From Fasciolopsis buskii (lineage: Eukaryota > Platyhelminthes > Trematoda > Plagiorchiida > Fasciolidae), in contig LUCM01006566.1 in assembly GCA_008360955.1 (NCBI GenBank), positions 1-64,000 on the forward strand: a stretch of 64,000 nt of DNA. Direction: 5' to 3'. Made by a program: the position numbers and the translations under genes. Positions 12,050-25,545 of the stretch are shown here, piece after piece. The notes below the pieces were generated by a model. It was not told the DNA's origin, did no database searches, and saw only the letters and a program-made list of their open reading frames with translations. Numbering within the stretch: the first letter of the stretch is position 1; each line of letters opens with the position of its first letter.

Positions 12050-14640
12050 ATGAGGTATTTTGTTTTAAGCAAAATAGGGCTATACAGGCAAGGATACTTT
12101 GGACTGTACGGATTAATCAGACGGTTTATTTCCTTTACCGGATAATGAACAATAAATTCGGATTAGTCAGGTTAGGTACAACTGATTTATTGTGCTAGTA
12201 CTGTTGCCCACACATAAGTTGACAACATTCGGGTCAAACCTAGATACCTGTATATAAACTATAAAAAACTGAACGTAAATCAAACAATGTAATGTATAAT
12301 ATGGACAACATCTTTATTTAGTCACTGGTATGTGCGGCAACAGAAATCTTTCTGGGGATGTGCATTTAAGAGCTGCCTTTCCATCATCGCGGACACCAAT
12401 TTTTGGTTCATTAATCAAGTCCAATCCGAAGTAAAATCTAGCTTTATGCTTAGAAGTCAACACATCTTATTGTGTTCGACAACCGACGAGGAATCCAGTA
12501 AATCCTTGACATTTTAGTTCTTTAGAGTGAAAGAAATTAAATTTTAGAGCAATCGGTCAAGAGGCCCGGGCTGGAAAATATTGTCGAGTTTTATGATCAT
12601 ACTTCAACGATCACCAAAGCCATCAATGCGCCATGCAATAACGCCGTCCACGACATCAACATCAATGGATAACTGCCAAGAGGTATTAGTATTCAAAGTA
12701 CTTAAACTAACATGCAGATCAACCACAGAAATGTCCTCAAATAGATGAAATTTGATGGCCTAATAACACACAGTCTTGACTGTTGATTAAAAATGACGGA
12801 AGTTGCGCTGCGGGTAGCATCTAACCGAGATCAGTGTGACCTGATTTGTTGACTGATCTTGTGGAGTGATGTTTTTATACGGGGAATTACTTAGTTATGC
12901 TGGTCCATCAGACAGGCAAAACATTTGAAAAACACTTTTCCCATTTCTGATTGCGTTATATAGCATTTCATGTGACTTGGTGAAACTGTCCGGGAAACGG
13001 CCGATTTCCGTTCATGGATCAAGCAGTTCCAGCAATTTAAAAACCACTGAAAATTACTCCCTTCTAGGAATTGATTTTTATTGAACGTGCATCCCAGGGC
13101 AAAGTTCTTCAGCAGCTGATACAAAAGAGACTGTTTATTCAGAGCAGTTGGGCGTCGCTCGTAGCTGCTGGTTAGCAACTCACGAGAAATTACTTGAGCA
13201 AAACCGGAGAAATGTCACATAACTGAATCCTATTTTGATATCAGTGACGACGTAATAAGGGATGTAAGTCTCAGTTTATCATTTGTATGTAATTATGCTC
13301 TCAGGTGCAACTTTTTGATCACATTATTCTAGTGAGCTGGGAAAATGTGTCCATTTGCAAGCCTTCCCATGATTTATCCTGCTAGCTTTTGGTTGAACCA
13401 TATTTTGTGGTAATTCACTGGGGTTGCCGGATCACAGAAACTGGGCAAGTTAGCTTCAAATTCAGTTGGTGGGGTTTCTCTTAATTTATCGTCAGAAACG
13501 TACTGTATATCCTCGTTGTAGCCAATGTATGTTCAACGGTGATCAAAATTTTTCAAATGCCCGTGGACCGTAGACTGCTTAGTCCTTGAATAGGGTCTAC
13601 CTTCACCCCAAAACGTCTTTCACTCTTATCCATAATATCTGGAACCAGAATGAATTAATAAAAGGTATTTTCTTTCGGTTTGATCACTTACTCATTTTGT
13701 CCGGTTTGCAAATGTGGTCCAATAAAGCCAAACATTTTTCCTCTTCAAGACACATAACGAGGTAGACGCATTTGTTCATTTCGAGGACCGTGTGCGTTTA
13801 GAGTTATAATTCATTTTTCTGATTCTAAAGCAAGAAATGGGCAGGTAATTATCAAGATTTCGTTATACCAGGTCGCGAATGGAAACAATTTTTATTTGCA
13901 TAATCATTCAAATCATGCATTTGGAATCAACTTGCACATTAGAATGGAGTCATCTGTGCAAGTTCCGTTCGTTCATTTACTCATAAGATTAGGAAAATAG
14001 GCGTTTCTGCAGGCAAAATTTCATCAAATCTAGCTTTGTCCCTGGTCGATGCGGGAAAGCACTACCGCGCAAGCACAAAAATTATCGAGGTTATTATGGC
14101 TGTTCTCTATGATGGGCGTTATAATCTGTCTTCATTGCACTGAAGCGAAGTCCAATAACTGACTGTAGACGACTTGGGTAGTCAGCACGTGCCACTGCAG
14201 TTGTGATTATCTGGTGTTCTAGTAGCGCAAACGTATCTCAGGCACACATTGCAAGCAACCAATAGGCTATTAGTACGATTACAAACAACGAAGTTCGCCG
14301 ATTCACCTGTTCGTCAGTGTGAATAAACTAGAAGTAGAAAAATCCAATAAGTTTTAATGGCGAATAAAATCGACTGTTTATGTGCACACGTGGTGCTAAC
14401 ACTCAAGCAATCGGCGAATGTAGATCCAAATGAAAAGAAACTTATTTGTGTGACAGATGGAAAAGTTTACTCAAGACCACGCGGATAATTTTAGGCTGAA
14501 GATTATTATTTATCAACTAATGTCCTTTGGGTTAGCCATGACCTATTAATCGTGGTAGATCTCATATAAGAAAAATTTCGTTTAAGAAGGATACTGACTT
14601 ATACTAAAGGGGACTTTGTTCCAAGGTCATTTAAACGCTG
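12050..14640. other. No gene seen
   Basis: The longest frame is 95 codons (12891-13178 minus), with no recognisable motif. There is no simple repeat, SINE head or RNA gene that I can identify. Confidence 0.55.
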
Positions 14641-14643
14641 CGA

Positions 14644-14646
<3 letters not shown>

Positions 14647-14695
<49 letters not shown>
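14647..14695. repeat. (TA)n microsatellite, 49 bp
   Basis: A perfect alternating TA run of about 24 units. It is the longest simple repeat in the window. Confidence 0.98.
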
Positions 14696-14699
<4 letters not shown>

Positions 14700-15195
14700 G
14701 ATTAGAAGGCGTACACTGAGTTATGACGTCTCGATCCAAACTAGGACTTGTTGTCAAACGTGAATGAGTGATTGAATGGGATCGCTAGTTCCGTTCATTT
14801 TGGCACACTGTCCGTCTGTCTGTCTCTCTATTCTACATGGTGGGTCTTGTTAAGATGACGTAATGTTTATCAATCTCGACATGCTGACTGAACGAGGTTT
14901 TCTAGTGGAGGGCTTCGAGAATCAATCGCTTCCCATTTTTGTATGCCCGGATGATGATCTTTGTGTTATTGATGTTGACCTCATGGCCTGTTTGTGCATA
15001 GCGCTGACCTGCACTCGCAGATATGGAACCAACTCGAAAATGAGCATGGTGCCAAATTAGCAACATGTAACTGGAACTACACAGAAGGTAGACGAATAAG
15101 GAGGTAGGTGGAAAATAATTAACCACAGCAAACCAGTTGGTTTATTGTTTTTGCTATACATATCTTATGATTTTCTTGTTTGTTTTCGAATCGTT
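14700..15195. other. Gap between (TA)n tract and LINE 3' end
   Basis: There is no convincing gene. Two overlapping opposite-strand frames of 65 and 74 codons (14863-15060 plus, 14902-15126 minus) look like chance. The part near 15130-15195 may be the LINE 3' untranslated region, because the recognisable protein tail ends at about 15200 on the minus strand. There is no clear poly-A tail. Confidence 0.45.
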
Positions 15196-15199
15196 TCAT

Positions 15200-16290
15200 A
15201 GAGGGATGAATTCAACAGGCAGGCCATGCAGCAATTGTGTTACTGATTTTCGTTGTGAGCCATATCTCTCGGCTTTCTAAACCACAAAACATCTTCATTT
15301 CTTGGGCCCCAACCAATTAAGCGAGAAGCACTAAGCGAGGAAAAAGCTGAACTCAGTTCTTCATATCCTTACGCCAGGTCATAGCTTGATCGTCACGTCG
15401 CTTCTTCCATCCCTGCCCAGTACGTGCAAAACGAACAAGAAAGGGTAAACGATAGGTATACACAATACGTGCCCAAGCCACCGAAGAAGAGTGATTGTTT
15501 CAGTCAGTGGATGACTGCCTGCACCGAACACATGACAACACACCTAGGCCCATCCCATTTTCCCACCGGACCCGAGGACTGTTTCAGCGAAACCGTTGGT
15601 AAAACACAGAAAGTCATCGGGCATCCTGGGAGTGAATAACGCTAAATTTTGGAACCGTAAAGAAGAGCGTTGGGAACTGTGAGACTATACACCGTACACT
15701 TGAAGGAAAGCCGGAGGTCATGGTGGGGCCACAAATCTCGCAGGTTTGCAAAAGCTGCTCTGGCTTTCACAACATCTCCGCCAGGTGTGACTGGGCTCCC
15801 GAGGTACGTGATTCTATCGACTTCCTCTAACTCATCACCAAAAAGGGCGAGTGCAGGCACAGGCTCTTGTCGGTCAACTGGGGGTATCTTACACTCTGAA
15901 GGTGCAAAGCATATACCGCGTCTGAATATCTCAATCACCATAGAGTCCAAAGCACTATGAATAGTTTGTACATCGTTGCTGTGCAAGGCAGTATCACAGG
16001 GATACTCTAAGTCAGAAATTCTGTCCTCCGGGAGGAGTTCAACTCTATCATCCAAGAGACCAGATAAAGCGTTTTGTAGGACGGCATCTTCGGCAAAGCT
16101 AAACTGGGATAGGGCTATAGTATATCTCTCTCGTAATCTACTTTAGACGACAAAGAGTGGCGAAATCAGGCCATAAGCTCTAACTCGAACTGACGTTTGA
16201 CGATACGACCATTTGAGGACAGACACATACTCCATTTCTCAACAAACAGTGTTATAATTTAAAACTATCAACGAGGCCGAAAGCTACGCG
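15200..16290 (-). mobile_element. 5'-truncated, decayed non-LTR retrotransposon (fluke-type LINE)
   Basis: Read on the minus strand, the order of recognisable pieces is as follows. There is a possible motif A remnant near 16265-16280 (VDS), then a conserved RVRAYG stretch near 16180. A degraded motif B region (ALSQFSFA) lies near 16110 and a motif C at 15993-16004. The thumb motif YLGS is at 15795-15806, RWLGHV near 15463-15483, GWKKRR followed by MTWRK at 15362-15412, GWGP near 15305, and DMAHN near 15250. This order matches the RT plus C-terminal part of trematode RTE/CR1-like elements as I know them. The endonuclease and N-terminal RT are missing, which is typical 5' truncation. Frameshifts and stops show it is dead. 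The exact clade is not settled. Confidence 0.85.
15642..16142 (-). pseudogene. Reverse-transcriptase palm/thumb fragment, inactive
   Basis: This is the longest intact part of the LINE frame, about 166 codons. It is open from the TAA at 16143-16145 down to the TAG at 15642-15644. It continues in the same frame upstream of that TAA to about 16238, so that stop is a point mutation rather than a true end. The catalytic tetrad expected as YADD reads YPCD (15993-16004), so only one of the two metal-binding aspartates remains and the enzyme cannot work. The thumb segment has YLGS and then KARAAFANL. The few residues normally found between the glycine-rich turn and KARAA seem to be missing, suggesting a small in-frame deletion; this point rests on memory of the family. 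There is no genuine start codon, since the element is truncated. Confidence 0.85.
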
Positions 16291-16344
16291 AATGTTTGGG
16301 AATACGATTACCGTTGGCATTCGGAAGGTAAAATGACATTCTGA

Positions 16345-17210
16345 CACCTGTCGGGGTTAAAAGTGTGATCAAGGCATTCGAGAGCAGCACAAAACGCAGC
16401 TTGTATCTCGAATTTGTTCTTCACGCGTTGTTATCGTGACAACAAAGCAGTAAAAACGAAATGGTAAGATCCTTGTCTACCACTGCACGGTGAACAATGC
16501 ACCGATGAAAATCTCGGTCAATCACAAATCTTGTCTAATTTTTTCCAGTGTTCTGCACTGAACGAGGCCATCATTTAAATCATGCTAAACTAACAGCCTG
16601 CATAATGAGTATGTTTTCATGGAAGAAAGCAATCACAACCGAAAGTGACCGCGGAGTTATTTATATTCATGTTAGACTTTTACTACAGATAATTATTCTC
16701 TAATTCTGACAAAGATGATTGCCAATAAATCGTGCTTCATTATCTGAATAAAGTTTGTCATTATTGAAATGCACTGCCTATCAGCGGATATGGCGGTTGG
16801 ATTAATCTTGTACAATAGCAGAAATTGCTGGGCGCCTTAAATCGAAGACCACTTAGATTTCGTTGATGGTTGATTGGCATGTTTTCATATGGGGTCGTTT
16901 GCGAAAATGAAAATATCTAGGATGAAATTTTTTGGTAAAGCTGTCCTCTTTTCCTATTCCCGTCCAAAATGTTTGCTCTTACAGGAATAAAATCACAAAA
17001 TTCATTGCAAACGGATCGAAAGAGAATGCGCTTGATGTAACAAAAATGTTGTCGTCGTTTCCACGTTGCTATTTCCCTGATTCTAACAAAATAGGCAATT
17101 CAAGGAAATAATGGTTTCTGTTAAAGGTGCTCTGTGTTTAGCTGCACCAGATATTGGGAGACATGCATTCTGGTTTCGTCAAATTAGACGTGATCCGGAA
17201 GAAGGCACAT
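16345..17210 (-). repeat. Dispersed repeat, copy 2 (inverted relative of 735-1360)
   Basis: The reverse complement of this segment aligns with 735-1360. It carries about 180 bp (16672-16851) that copy 1 lacks. It lies immediately upstream of the LINE remnant in the LINE's own orientation, with only about 55 bp between them. The repeat might therefore belong to the same element or be an older insertion target. Copy 1 has no LINE beside it, which argues that the repeat is separate. No conserved reading frame was found. Confidence 0.7.
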
Positions 17211-20200
17211 TTGGGTTAGGGTATACTCAATGTACTTGCACAGCACGGCTTGAAAATAATGCTATCCCAATTTTTTTTCGTTCAAACGTGACTATACAGT
17301 GAACTATCTAAGCAGTGGTTGCTAATGCGGAAACAATTTTTATAATGAAGCTGGTGAATGCCGCATCGAAATGACTAAAAATATACTTAATAATATTTGT
17401 GGTTCCGTCATGCTCTACTGCCTGCTCATGCTGGGGTTTTGTGCTAATCATGACAATTTGTTGGGCTTCAATTTTTCCGTTTGTATACATTATGTATATA
17501 TATATTTATATATAGACTGAGTACTTATTGTGAAAAGCGCGCCTATTTGTTTCTCTGTAAGATAGAATGAGGCCTCCGGAAAACTTCTTATATATGTTAC
17601 TTGGTTTAAGTTTGAACAAATCGCATGGATTATTTAACCCAACTGTGGTGGTTGAGACTAAAGTGACACAAAACGATTGTTTTAGACGCAAGAGTGAATT
17701 TACTCTTAATTGATTATAAGAGATGCACCCAAGTGGATTGACGTCTCGGTAATAAATATGATATACTTTAGCTATGAATTTCAGTAAAATAAGTGGTTGA
17801 TTGTGCGCCGTAAAAATTTCACACTGACTCCCATGATGAAGCAGCCGCCGTTTCCTGCCAGATGCGTCGGACTAAACGCTTTGCATATGCACATGCGAGC
17901 CAGTCAATGCGTTTGAGTAATCGGGATATTTTGACTGACCACCAGCTGCTTTTGTGCGCCTTTCATTCTTTTACAGACGTGTGTGGATAGAACATGGCAA
18001 GGCTGCAAAATGGTTAAGGGGAGTAAAATTGCCCTCAAAACGCAAACTGATCAACCACAAATGCTTGCATGTCATTAATGAAAACAGGTTTACCGGAAAT
18101 TGTATCGATTGCCACCACTAAAACTCTGGGCAGCACTGTGCAGTAGTGATAATGACAAACGGATGTAGCGTACGACGACCCATGTGACCGAAAAGCCAAA
18201 ATCATTTTACTTCAACTGATTACGAATGGTGATTCAATCGGCACGAACACCCACGATGATTGCTCTGCATGCCTGTGTCCCAGTGTGTTTGTTTCTATGC
18301 CAACAATGAAACATTTTTCCAAAAACGGTTACTAATCGAAAAATACCCGCCAGACCTTTTCAAAAGCTTTGACCGAACAAGAATAATGCAACATCTGGGA
18401 ACATCAAAAAAATAGTAACAAACTCGGTGATCAAAAATTCTCTTTCCTAAAAATTTTGCATTTCACGTTTTGTAGATACCGGTCAGTGAGGAACATATTA
18501 CAGTGTAAAAATTTTGGTCAAATGAAGTCAAACTGGCCTTGCCACAGAAAACTTTAACTGATCTCATGCACCGTCGAGCTTTTAACTTTCAACCGCCAAT
18601 CGTTGAGTGAATGCAGTTAAAATCGTGTTACTTTTAAGCGCGTGGGGTTTTTATTTGTCAGTGCTGATTTTGTTCAAAAGATAAGCATTTTCAACACAAC
18701 ACATTACTCTTTCATCTACTGACCAACTCATCTAGTCATTGGTAAAAACATCTTACGTCAATTCACTTCATGTGGGAAAATATCGCAACGTTCGGACAAA
18801 AAACTGGAGTGCAACATCTGCAAAACTGGTAATGTTAATGCAAAACCAGTTCAGAAAACATTATTCGCAATGTTGATGACCAAGTGCTCCTGTTTCCGCC
18901 ATTTGTTCGATTCGAACCCCCTGTATGTCAGTTGGTCTGTCGGAAAAGTAAATTAGGGAAATAGAAAAATTCCGCGTAGTCAAAAGATGCTTCTGCCGTG
19001 AATGATTGTCGGATTGAATGCGGCCGCAAATTTCGCGTTTTAGTAGTAAAAGATGTTCACGAAATTAGCATAAACAAAATCCTCACTGGACTCAAATATC
19101 CTAAAATGTCATACTGAAGATGTTTTGTGGAAGCAGAAAATCCAATAAATTGCTCAGTGAACGTTAATTTCTTCATATTACCACTTTGGAATGGACGAGA
19201 AAATTTGGTTTGTCTCCAAGAGAAGTATAACACATCCTTCCCCGAAATTGCTCTACCGCCTAATTTATGACGGATATAGGATAAGCCTAAAAACTTCAAA
19301 TAAGAAAGATACTGGAAATCGCAACAAATTCCATTTTGAAACCAATTTGTCATGTTGACGAATGTATGGCTGACGTTTATCCCTAAAATAACCATAGGTG
19401 GTTATTTCTCGGGAACCGTTTATCAGAAGCTGTTCTCACTGGTCTATTCCTGCAAACATTTTTGTAATTGCAGCGAAATCGCATCAGCAACCTTATTTGT
19501 GGCTCATAACTAGAGACAATTTCATCGAGTTCCTAAAACAAAAGTTTGCCACATTTATGGAATGCCAAAAGTGAGACGGAAAGGCAATAATTTTGTGAGA
19601 GCTTCAAGTCATTTCTTGCTAGAATTTAGTAAATATGTGATCAATTCTATTTAGTTCATGAAAACACTTGCTGGAGTTAGGTTCAGACACATTGTTTCAA
19701 CGTAACACAAACTGATGTTGAATGTCTGGTAAGATATTTTTGGTGTTCTAAGAAGCCAATCCGGTGCGTCACTTCTACACTGAATACTGGGTTTGACGTT
19801 CTAGCAAGTGTTGATGCGTGGGGCCCAAAAGAACTTTCTAACTCAGCTGGTGTATTCCAGCGCTGAAAATCCAACCAGAACAGACTAAGAAAGTTATGTC
19901 CCATGATTAACATCTAGTGAAGGCATCGCGTTTTGCCATCACTTAAATCATTGTGACGTGAATGAAGCTAATTTTCTTCCTCGTGGGTTCAGAATACGTT
20001 ACGATCCTAACTGAACGGTGAATGGCGGCCGAAAATAAAAATCAATAACGGTCAGTTCGGTGCTGTGCAGTGAAACGCCCTCGAACATACCGTTGTCATA
20101 AATCGAAATTTATAAAAAGGGGTATTTTTTTATCAATTGCTGTTAACGGTATAGAAAAAGTAATTTCAAGTAACTGCAAAGTATCAATTTACTTTTAGAA

Positions 20201-23200
20201 ACCCAATTTGATTTTCGGTCTCTGAATCGTATTCCCAAGGTAGCAGTAGCGCCACGGTGAATAGACTAGTCGATCCGACTGGTTACGCAGATGCTGCGAA
20301 AGTGAAAACTGGAGCCTTTGAAATTTTCCAATCTCGAATTGCAAAATCCAGACATGCGACTTGTTGGCTGCATGCTGTCTGGCTATTAGTTGCGAAATTT
20401 TTGATGATTACGGGCACGAGAGGACAAGCCTACCGATGCTTGAGCAAGCTTTTGAGTATGGTTGTTGAGATGCAGTCGGGCTTACGAGTTTGCAGTTGAC
20501 GGCTGGAACCGACATACCGACTAACAATGCCAGCCGTGTTATTAAAGGATAAATCTGGACCGGAAAGTTTTTACGGGTCCATAGATCACAATGGAAAATG
20601 TTTACACAATGGGTTAAAAAATATTTGAAAAACACACGAGGTAGACTTACCGTTCATTTGAAATACAGACATCTGTTGGCAGAAACTGAAGAGAAAAAAG
20701 TGTAGAATCCAGTATATTACCAGTTTAAAATGTGGAAATACCCGTTCGGGCTCAATATTTGAAGTCACACAAATAAGTCGAAAGTCAATCAATGTCATCC
20801 TGAGTTCACATCAGTTTACTCGTTGCTTAAGTATGCGTTGGATAAGTCCAACCTTGATTGCAAAACTAATATCATATTAAAAAGAAAGGCAACACAAAAA
20901 TTATGGTATTATAACCGTGACGGTTTCTCAATGGAAAATAACCGAAGGTCCAACCTAGTTTATAAATAGGTTGGTCAATGGTCCACCAATTATTTCAACA
21001 AAAATACACGTTATTTAATACAAATAGGGACTTGATTAATTACAAATCAGCAGAGTTGTAATAATAGATATTAGCAAGCAGTACCAAAGGCTCCTTTACC
21101 GTGAAATGATCAATGACGTCATCGGGAAGGTTGAGATCACTTTGACACGTTTTGTAAACCGTCATATTTGTCCCGCGACAAAACAAAATCCCGCTAGCAA
21201 TGATGCCTTCTCGTTTTACAGCATTGCGCATGTGCCCAATCAGATTAATGCCATAAACCCTGTCCATTCTGGTAGAGTAATCAGAAAACAGTGGAAGCAA
21301 TGCGAGCTGGAAGGGGAGAACGTGCCATGAAATCAAAGAAAGGATTTCGAATTTAACAACTAAATGAAAGTCGCCGAAAGTTTGTCCCTTCGATGCATTA
21401 GACACAGATGCTATATAAATGACTAACTCAGTTAAACACACAGAAAGGTGGATATGCGATCCCCGGTGTGTCAGATAAAGAAAAGCATTTAGAGAAAGCG
21501 GAATCGGAAAAGTACTTGTTCATCTTTAGTCAAAATTAAGATTTATGTGAATTACACTTTGGTGATCTCGTACCGTCGCTGATGAGTCCAAGGTTTATCA
21601 AAAATCATGAGACTATCCACCTCCAGTGGCAGTTTCAGATTAGTTTGTTTGCACTGATAGCAAAAGTGTGATTTTCGTCTGGTTTACGAAGTGATCCGTA
21701 TTTTGGAGCAGATAGTAACTCCGAGAACGTAGTAGTGAAGTGATGTACTCAGCCACGACTGCCACGCAGAAGGCCAAACAACGTGAGCCATAAAAACTGT
21801 GGACTTGCTCGCTTTCAATTCCTCTGATAGATGCTGGGTGATCCGATTCACCCCGTTCTTGCATACTTCATAAATGTCAACTTACCATTAATCCAATAGA
21901 TAGACGTGACTAGTGAAAGGTAAAGAAGCCGAGGGAAATGAAAGATGCCGCAGCTACCAGCAACAGTCACAAAACGTATCTGGTAAGCACTGGCCTATGA
22001 AGGCCAACTGAAAGCCGGCTGATCATGGAAAAGTCAGCCGGGGTTTTGTACAGAACTTTTTGAATTACCGTGACAGTTATTTCTGGTTGCTGCTGGTCTT
22101 TTCTCAACAGTTTTGTGTCAAGTTATTGAATCATAAATTTTATTCTGATTTTCCCCTGCGTTTCTCGTAAGCCAGGGAATATTCCTTGCTCGCTTTCAAT
22201 GGGTTCGTAATATCAACTGTTTGTTTCACGCGGATGCGGTTCCTTAATAACATTTGCATAAGCAACAATTTTGCCATGCCGTTATGTGAATATTTGCCAT
22301 CCAGGAGCGGTTCCTACTGGGCGTAATTAAATTAAATTCTACAAGTAACTATTCTAAATTGCTCACAAAACAGTGGGTAACTCATGGACAGTTAAAATAT
22401 TTACGTCTAATTTTTGTGCTTCTGCTGATTACGCCAAAGAAATGTTGAATCCAGATGTCCATGTTACAAACACTGTTGGTCAATTGCATCGGCAGGCCAA
22501 CCAGGAACGGAGTAAAACGCGTCACATCGATTTCCGCAGACTCTTGTTTTAAACCTAATGTCACGTGAAACAATACAACAATCAAATATTAATATTCAAA
22601 TACACGGAAAGCAGAGGCTTGAAAATTGTTGGCTTCAGGAAAGTAGCCGATGCTATTTTTTGTCCAAATTCATTTGTGGATCCGTTTAGGGATTTAGCGA
22701 CCTGTTGCCTTTCAAAAACGCACTTCGAGATGTTTTCTGGTGTTCTCAATAAACTGGACAACGCTTACTGACAAAGTTCAAGGTGCCGCACTATTTTTAA
22801 TCTTACTCTAGATACCTTTAGTGCTATATTAAAAAAAGTCACTGCAAGCTGCTTTTCTGTCGCCGTCGGAGTAGTCCGACGGTTTGCCAACGCTTGCTGA
22901 AATGATTGCAAATCAATCTTTTAGATGACCATAAATTCGCCATGACTGACTAATACATCCTAACATGCAAAGACAAATCGTCGATAGCGTATAATTGACT
23001 GATGAATAAGACAAAGGCTTTCAGTATTTCATACATTATATGGTAAGTTGAAAACTTGACTGGTATAGATTTCTTCTTAAGCCTCTCGGTACTATCCTGT
23101 GTCAGATCTATGATTTACTTCCAGCTAATAGCAATTCATGGGGACATGGTGACAACGATACTGTTGCCTTTTTCAAGTGAAGTTAATTCGGACACCGAGA

Positions 23201-24590
23201 CCATCTGCGTTCAGATAAATCCATGTCAATTAGCACCACGATTAAATAGACATTGACTGATGTTAATTTTATGTTCCCGTGAAGTACTAACAGGAAATCA
23301 GAAACGAACGAAAATCCTGAATCACAATTACCGTAAGTAACTCGAATGAGCTCAAGGCAAATCGAAGCAACTTATTCCACCGCGAGGGCTGCTAGATTAT
23401 TATGTTCATATTAGGTCAAATAAACGGATCATGTGCCACACTAATAAAGAATCGTGGATATAAAATAACTGGCAAACACAAAATACGACTTGATTCAAAG
23501 GCACTTTGTAAGCAATTTGGTGATTATCGAATGACTTGTCATGATTGCATGATCAAAGAATAGCATGAGTTGAGTTACGCATAAAAGCGAAAATGCAGGG
23601 CAAAATGTGTCACAAGCTGGAGCAGCAGGTGTGGCATGAAAAAATGGCGATATAAAAATAAGGGAAAAACCTATTCGGTTGTGATGGCCAATTACGTGAA
23701 AACAATGTTAATTTTAAGCGACATGAGTCCATCATGTGTTCCGCTGACAAGCCTGAAAGAAATGTAATATCAGGGGTTCCGACCAAGTGCAGCCTTTCCC
23801 CGTGGATTCAATATGTTCAAACTAAATTTTTCGTGGCGACCTAAATTACTTCGTAAGAACTAGATTACCGTTATATAAAACCACAAAATATAACCGATTA
23901 CTTCGAAATGAGTTTGTCATATATAAACAGAATGACGATCAGGCCTTCAGGAATCTGGGAAGATTTTGCGCAAAACTGCAATCAACCTATAACAAATCAG
24001 CGAGTTTCGTTGAACCGCCCGTCGGGGTCATGAAAAATGAGAATATTCCCTGCCAGAATTGAACCACATAAGGAGGCTCCTTCGATCCGAATGGGACTCG
24101 AATGCACACTGATTCACAGGGGACTCCTGCAGACGACTTGTGCGTTACGAAAGTTTGACCGTGTTGTAAACCGTGTATGTATGCACTTTTTGATTTTACA
24201 TCCAACTGTGGTCCCATGAAACATCCAGTCACTGTTCATTCGGACGTCACAGTTTGTCTAAGAGCGTAAATTCGGTAAAAAAAACGGTTGCTTTTCATTT
24301 ACATTTGGCTTGAGATCACACATGGTTAGGGGATCTCTCAAATTTGGATCAACACTAAACGCAAATCTGGTAATCCAAACTCGGCCTTCCGCTATTAACT
24401 TCGATGAGTTATTTATCCACAAAGCTTACATTTCATAATAAATTGGATCAATATCAACTTGATGGATATCCTGATAATCACGGAAAGCTAACTGGGAAAT
24501 GTTTAAATCACAAATTCTCTAGTTGTGTCTCACTGACGAACAAATGACATCAAAACAGAAACAATCAAAATTGTTCAGTGGTTAGTGGTA
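17211..24590. other. No gene seen; low-complexity patches only
   Basis: The longest frames are 133 codons (21040-21441 minus, GTG start) and 112 codons (19057-19395 minus). Neither shows a motif and both are within chance range. There is a TA-rich microsatellite at 17490-17515. I recognised no transposon, tRNA-like or RNA structure. Confidence 0.5.
17490..17515. repeat. Short TA-rich microsatellite
   Basis: An interrupted TA dinucleotide run with a TTT break. Confidence 0.8.
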
Positions 24591-24594
24591 GTAC

Positions 24595-24622
24595 TAGTAG
24601 TAGTAGTAGTAGTAGTAGTAGT
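24595..24622. repeat. (TAG)n trinucleotide microsatellite
   Basis: Nine consecutive TAG units, flanked on both sides by imperfect TAGTAC copies. A related imperfect patch of TAG and ACTAG units occurs at about 25184-25210. Every unit is a stop codon in one plus-strand frame, so this is not translated in that frame. Confidence 0.95.
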
Positions 24623-24624
24623 AC

Positions 24625-25545
24625 TCAAGAGCCAGTACTAGCGTTAGCACACGCAGAAGTATTGGTGACATTTGTAGAAGCGTTATTATTTGCAGCCTAA
24701 AGAGAGTGGTAGCGATCAGACAGGTTACTGTTCAGCAGCATGTGACATTACCGTGCCATGCAAGTCACACATAATATACTCGTTCACTATGTGAGATGAT
24801 TGAAAATACGTTCCCGTTCTACTGTTCCTGAGAGCTACTCAGATAGTATAAGGCTACTGAACAATAAACAAAGACACCAAAAAGATATCGATATCTGCGT
24901 TAGTAAATGTGTTTCATGATATGACTTAAACAACTGGTAGCGCCTCCAGTTGGTACAATTTGTGAGCGAGATTGGGAACATATAAATGAAAGTTACTTAC
25001 GTGTGAAAACATATCACGTGAAACAATTAGAAATACATCATAACTTAAAAAAGATGGAGGAATTAGACACGCGGAAGAATACGAGAACGGCAGTGATGTG
25101 CATTTATTAGTTTGAATGCTTGTCAGGAAGGCGGTTGTTAACCAAAGAAATGCCTCAGCAAATTCAAATAACTTCCTCGAAATACACTAGTACTAGCGAT
25201 AGTAGTAGCAATGATAACGGCATCAGTGGCGAGAGAGGCCGTACTTTTGATGGTGCTACAGTGGTGAAGCGCTGGTATATTCTCTGTTCAAAATTTCATT
25301 TACTTAGTGTAAAGCGCCAAATAATTTGAAGGTCAGCAATCTTCCCACGAGTTTCGATGCATCTCTGTTGCATTTACCTGCTGGTTAGGTTCGCAAAACA
25401 GTTTCGTGTCCGGCTTGAAACAGTGTTTACATCACACCGATATCTGAGATGGCGTGAAACACATTTAGGATAGATTATCTTATTTTATCTTTCGCCTTTT
25501 GCTTCCTTTATTAGTATGATAGCAGTGTACATCATTTTTATGAAG
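24625..25545. other. No gene seen
   Basis: Short frames only. Imperfect TAG-type repeats recur at about 25184-25210. Otherwise it is featureless up to the SINE relic at 25546. Confidence 0.55.

Noticed and set aside
15670..15960. 96-codon plus-strand open frame
   Set aside because: It is the antisense shadow of the LINE reverse-transcriptase frame on the minus strand.
18895..18960. GATTCGAACCCC, which read on the minus strand resembles a tRNA T arm
   Set aside because: No A box or pairing arms at the right distance, so it is probably a chance B-box-like match.
21040..21441. 133-codon minus-strand frame
   Set aside because: It starts at GTG, about one frame this long is expected by chance, and no domain or repeat is seen.
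21577..21600. CTGATGAGTCC, similar to the start of a schistosome hammerhead
   Set aside because: No matching stem II strand and no GAAA follows. The same 8-mer recurs near 10100, 41454 and 44950 (minus) without the core.
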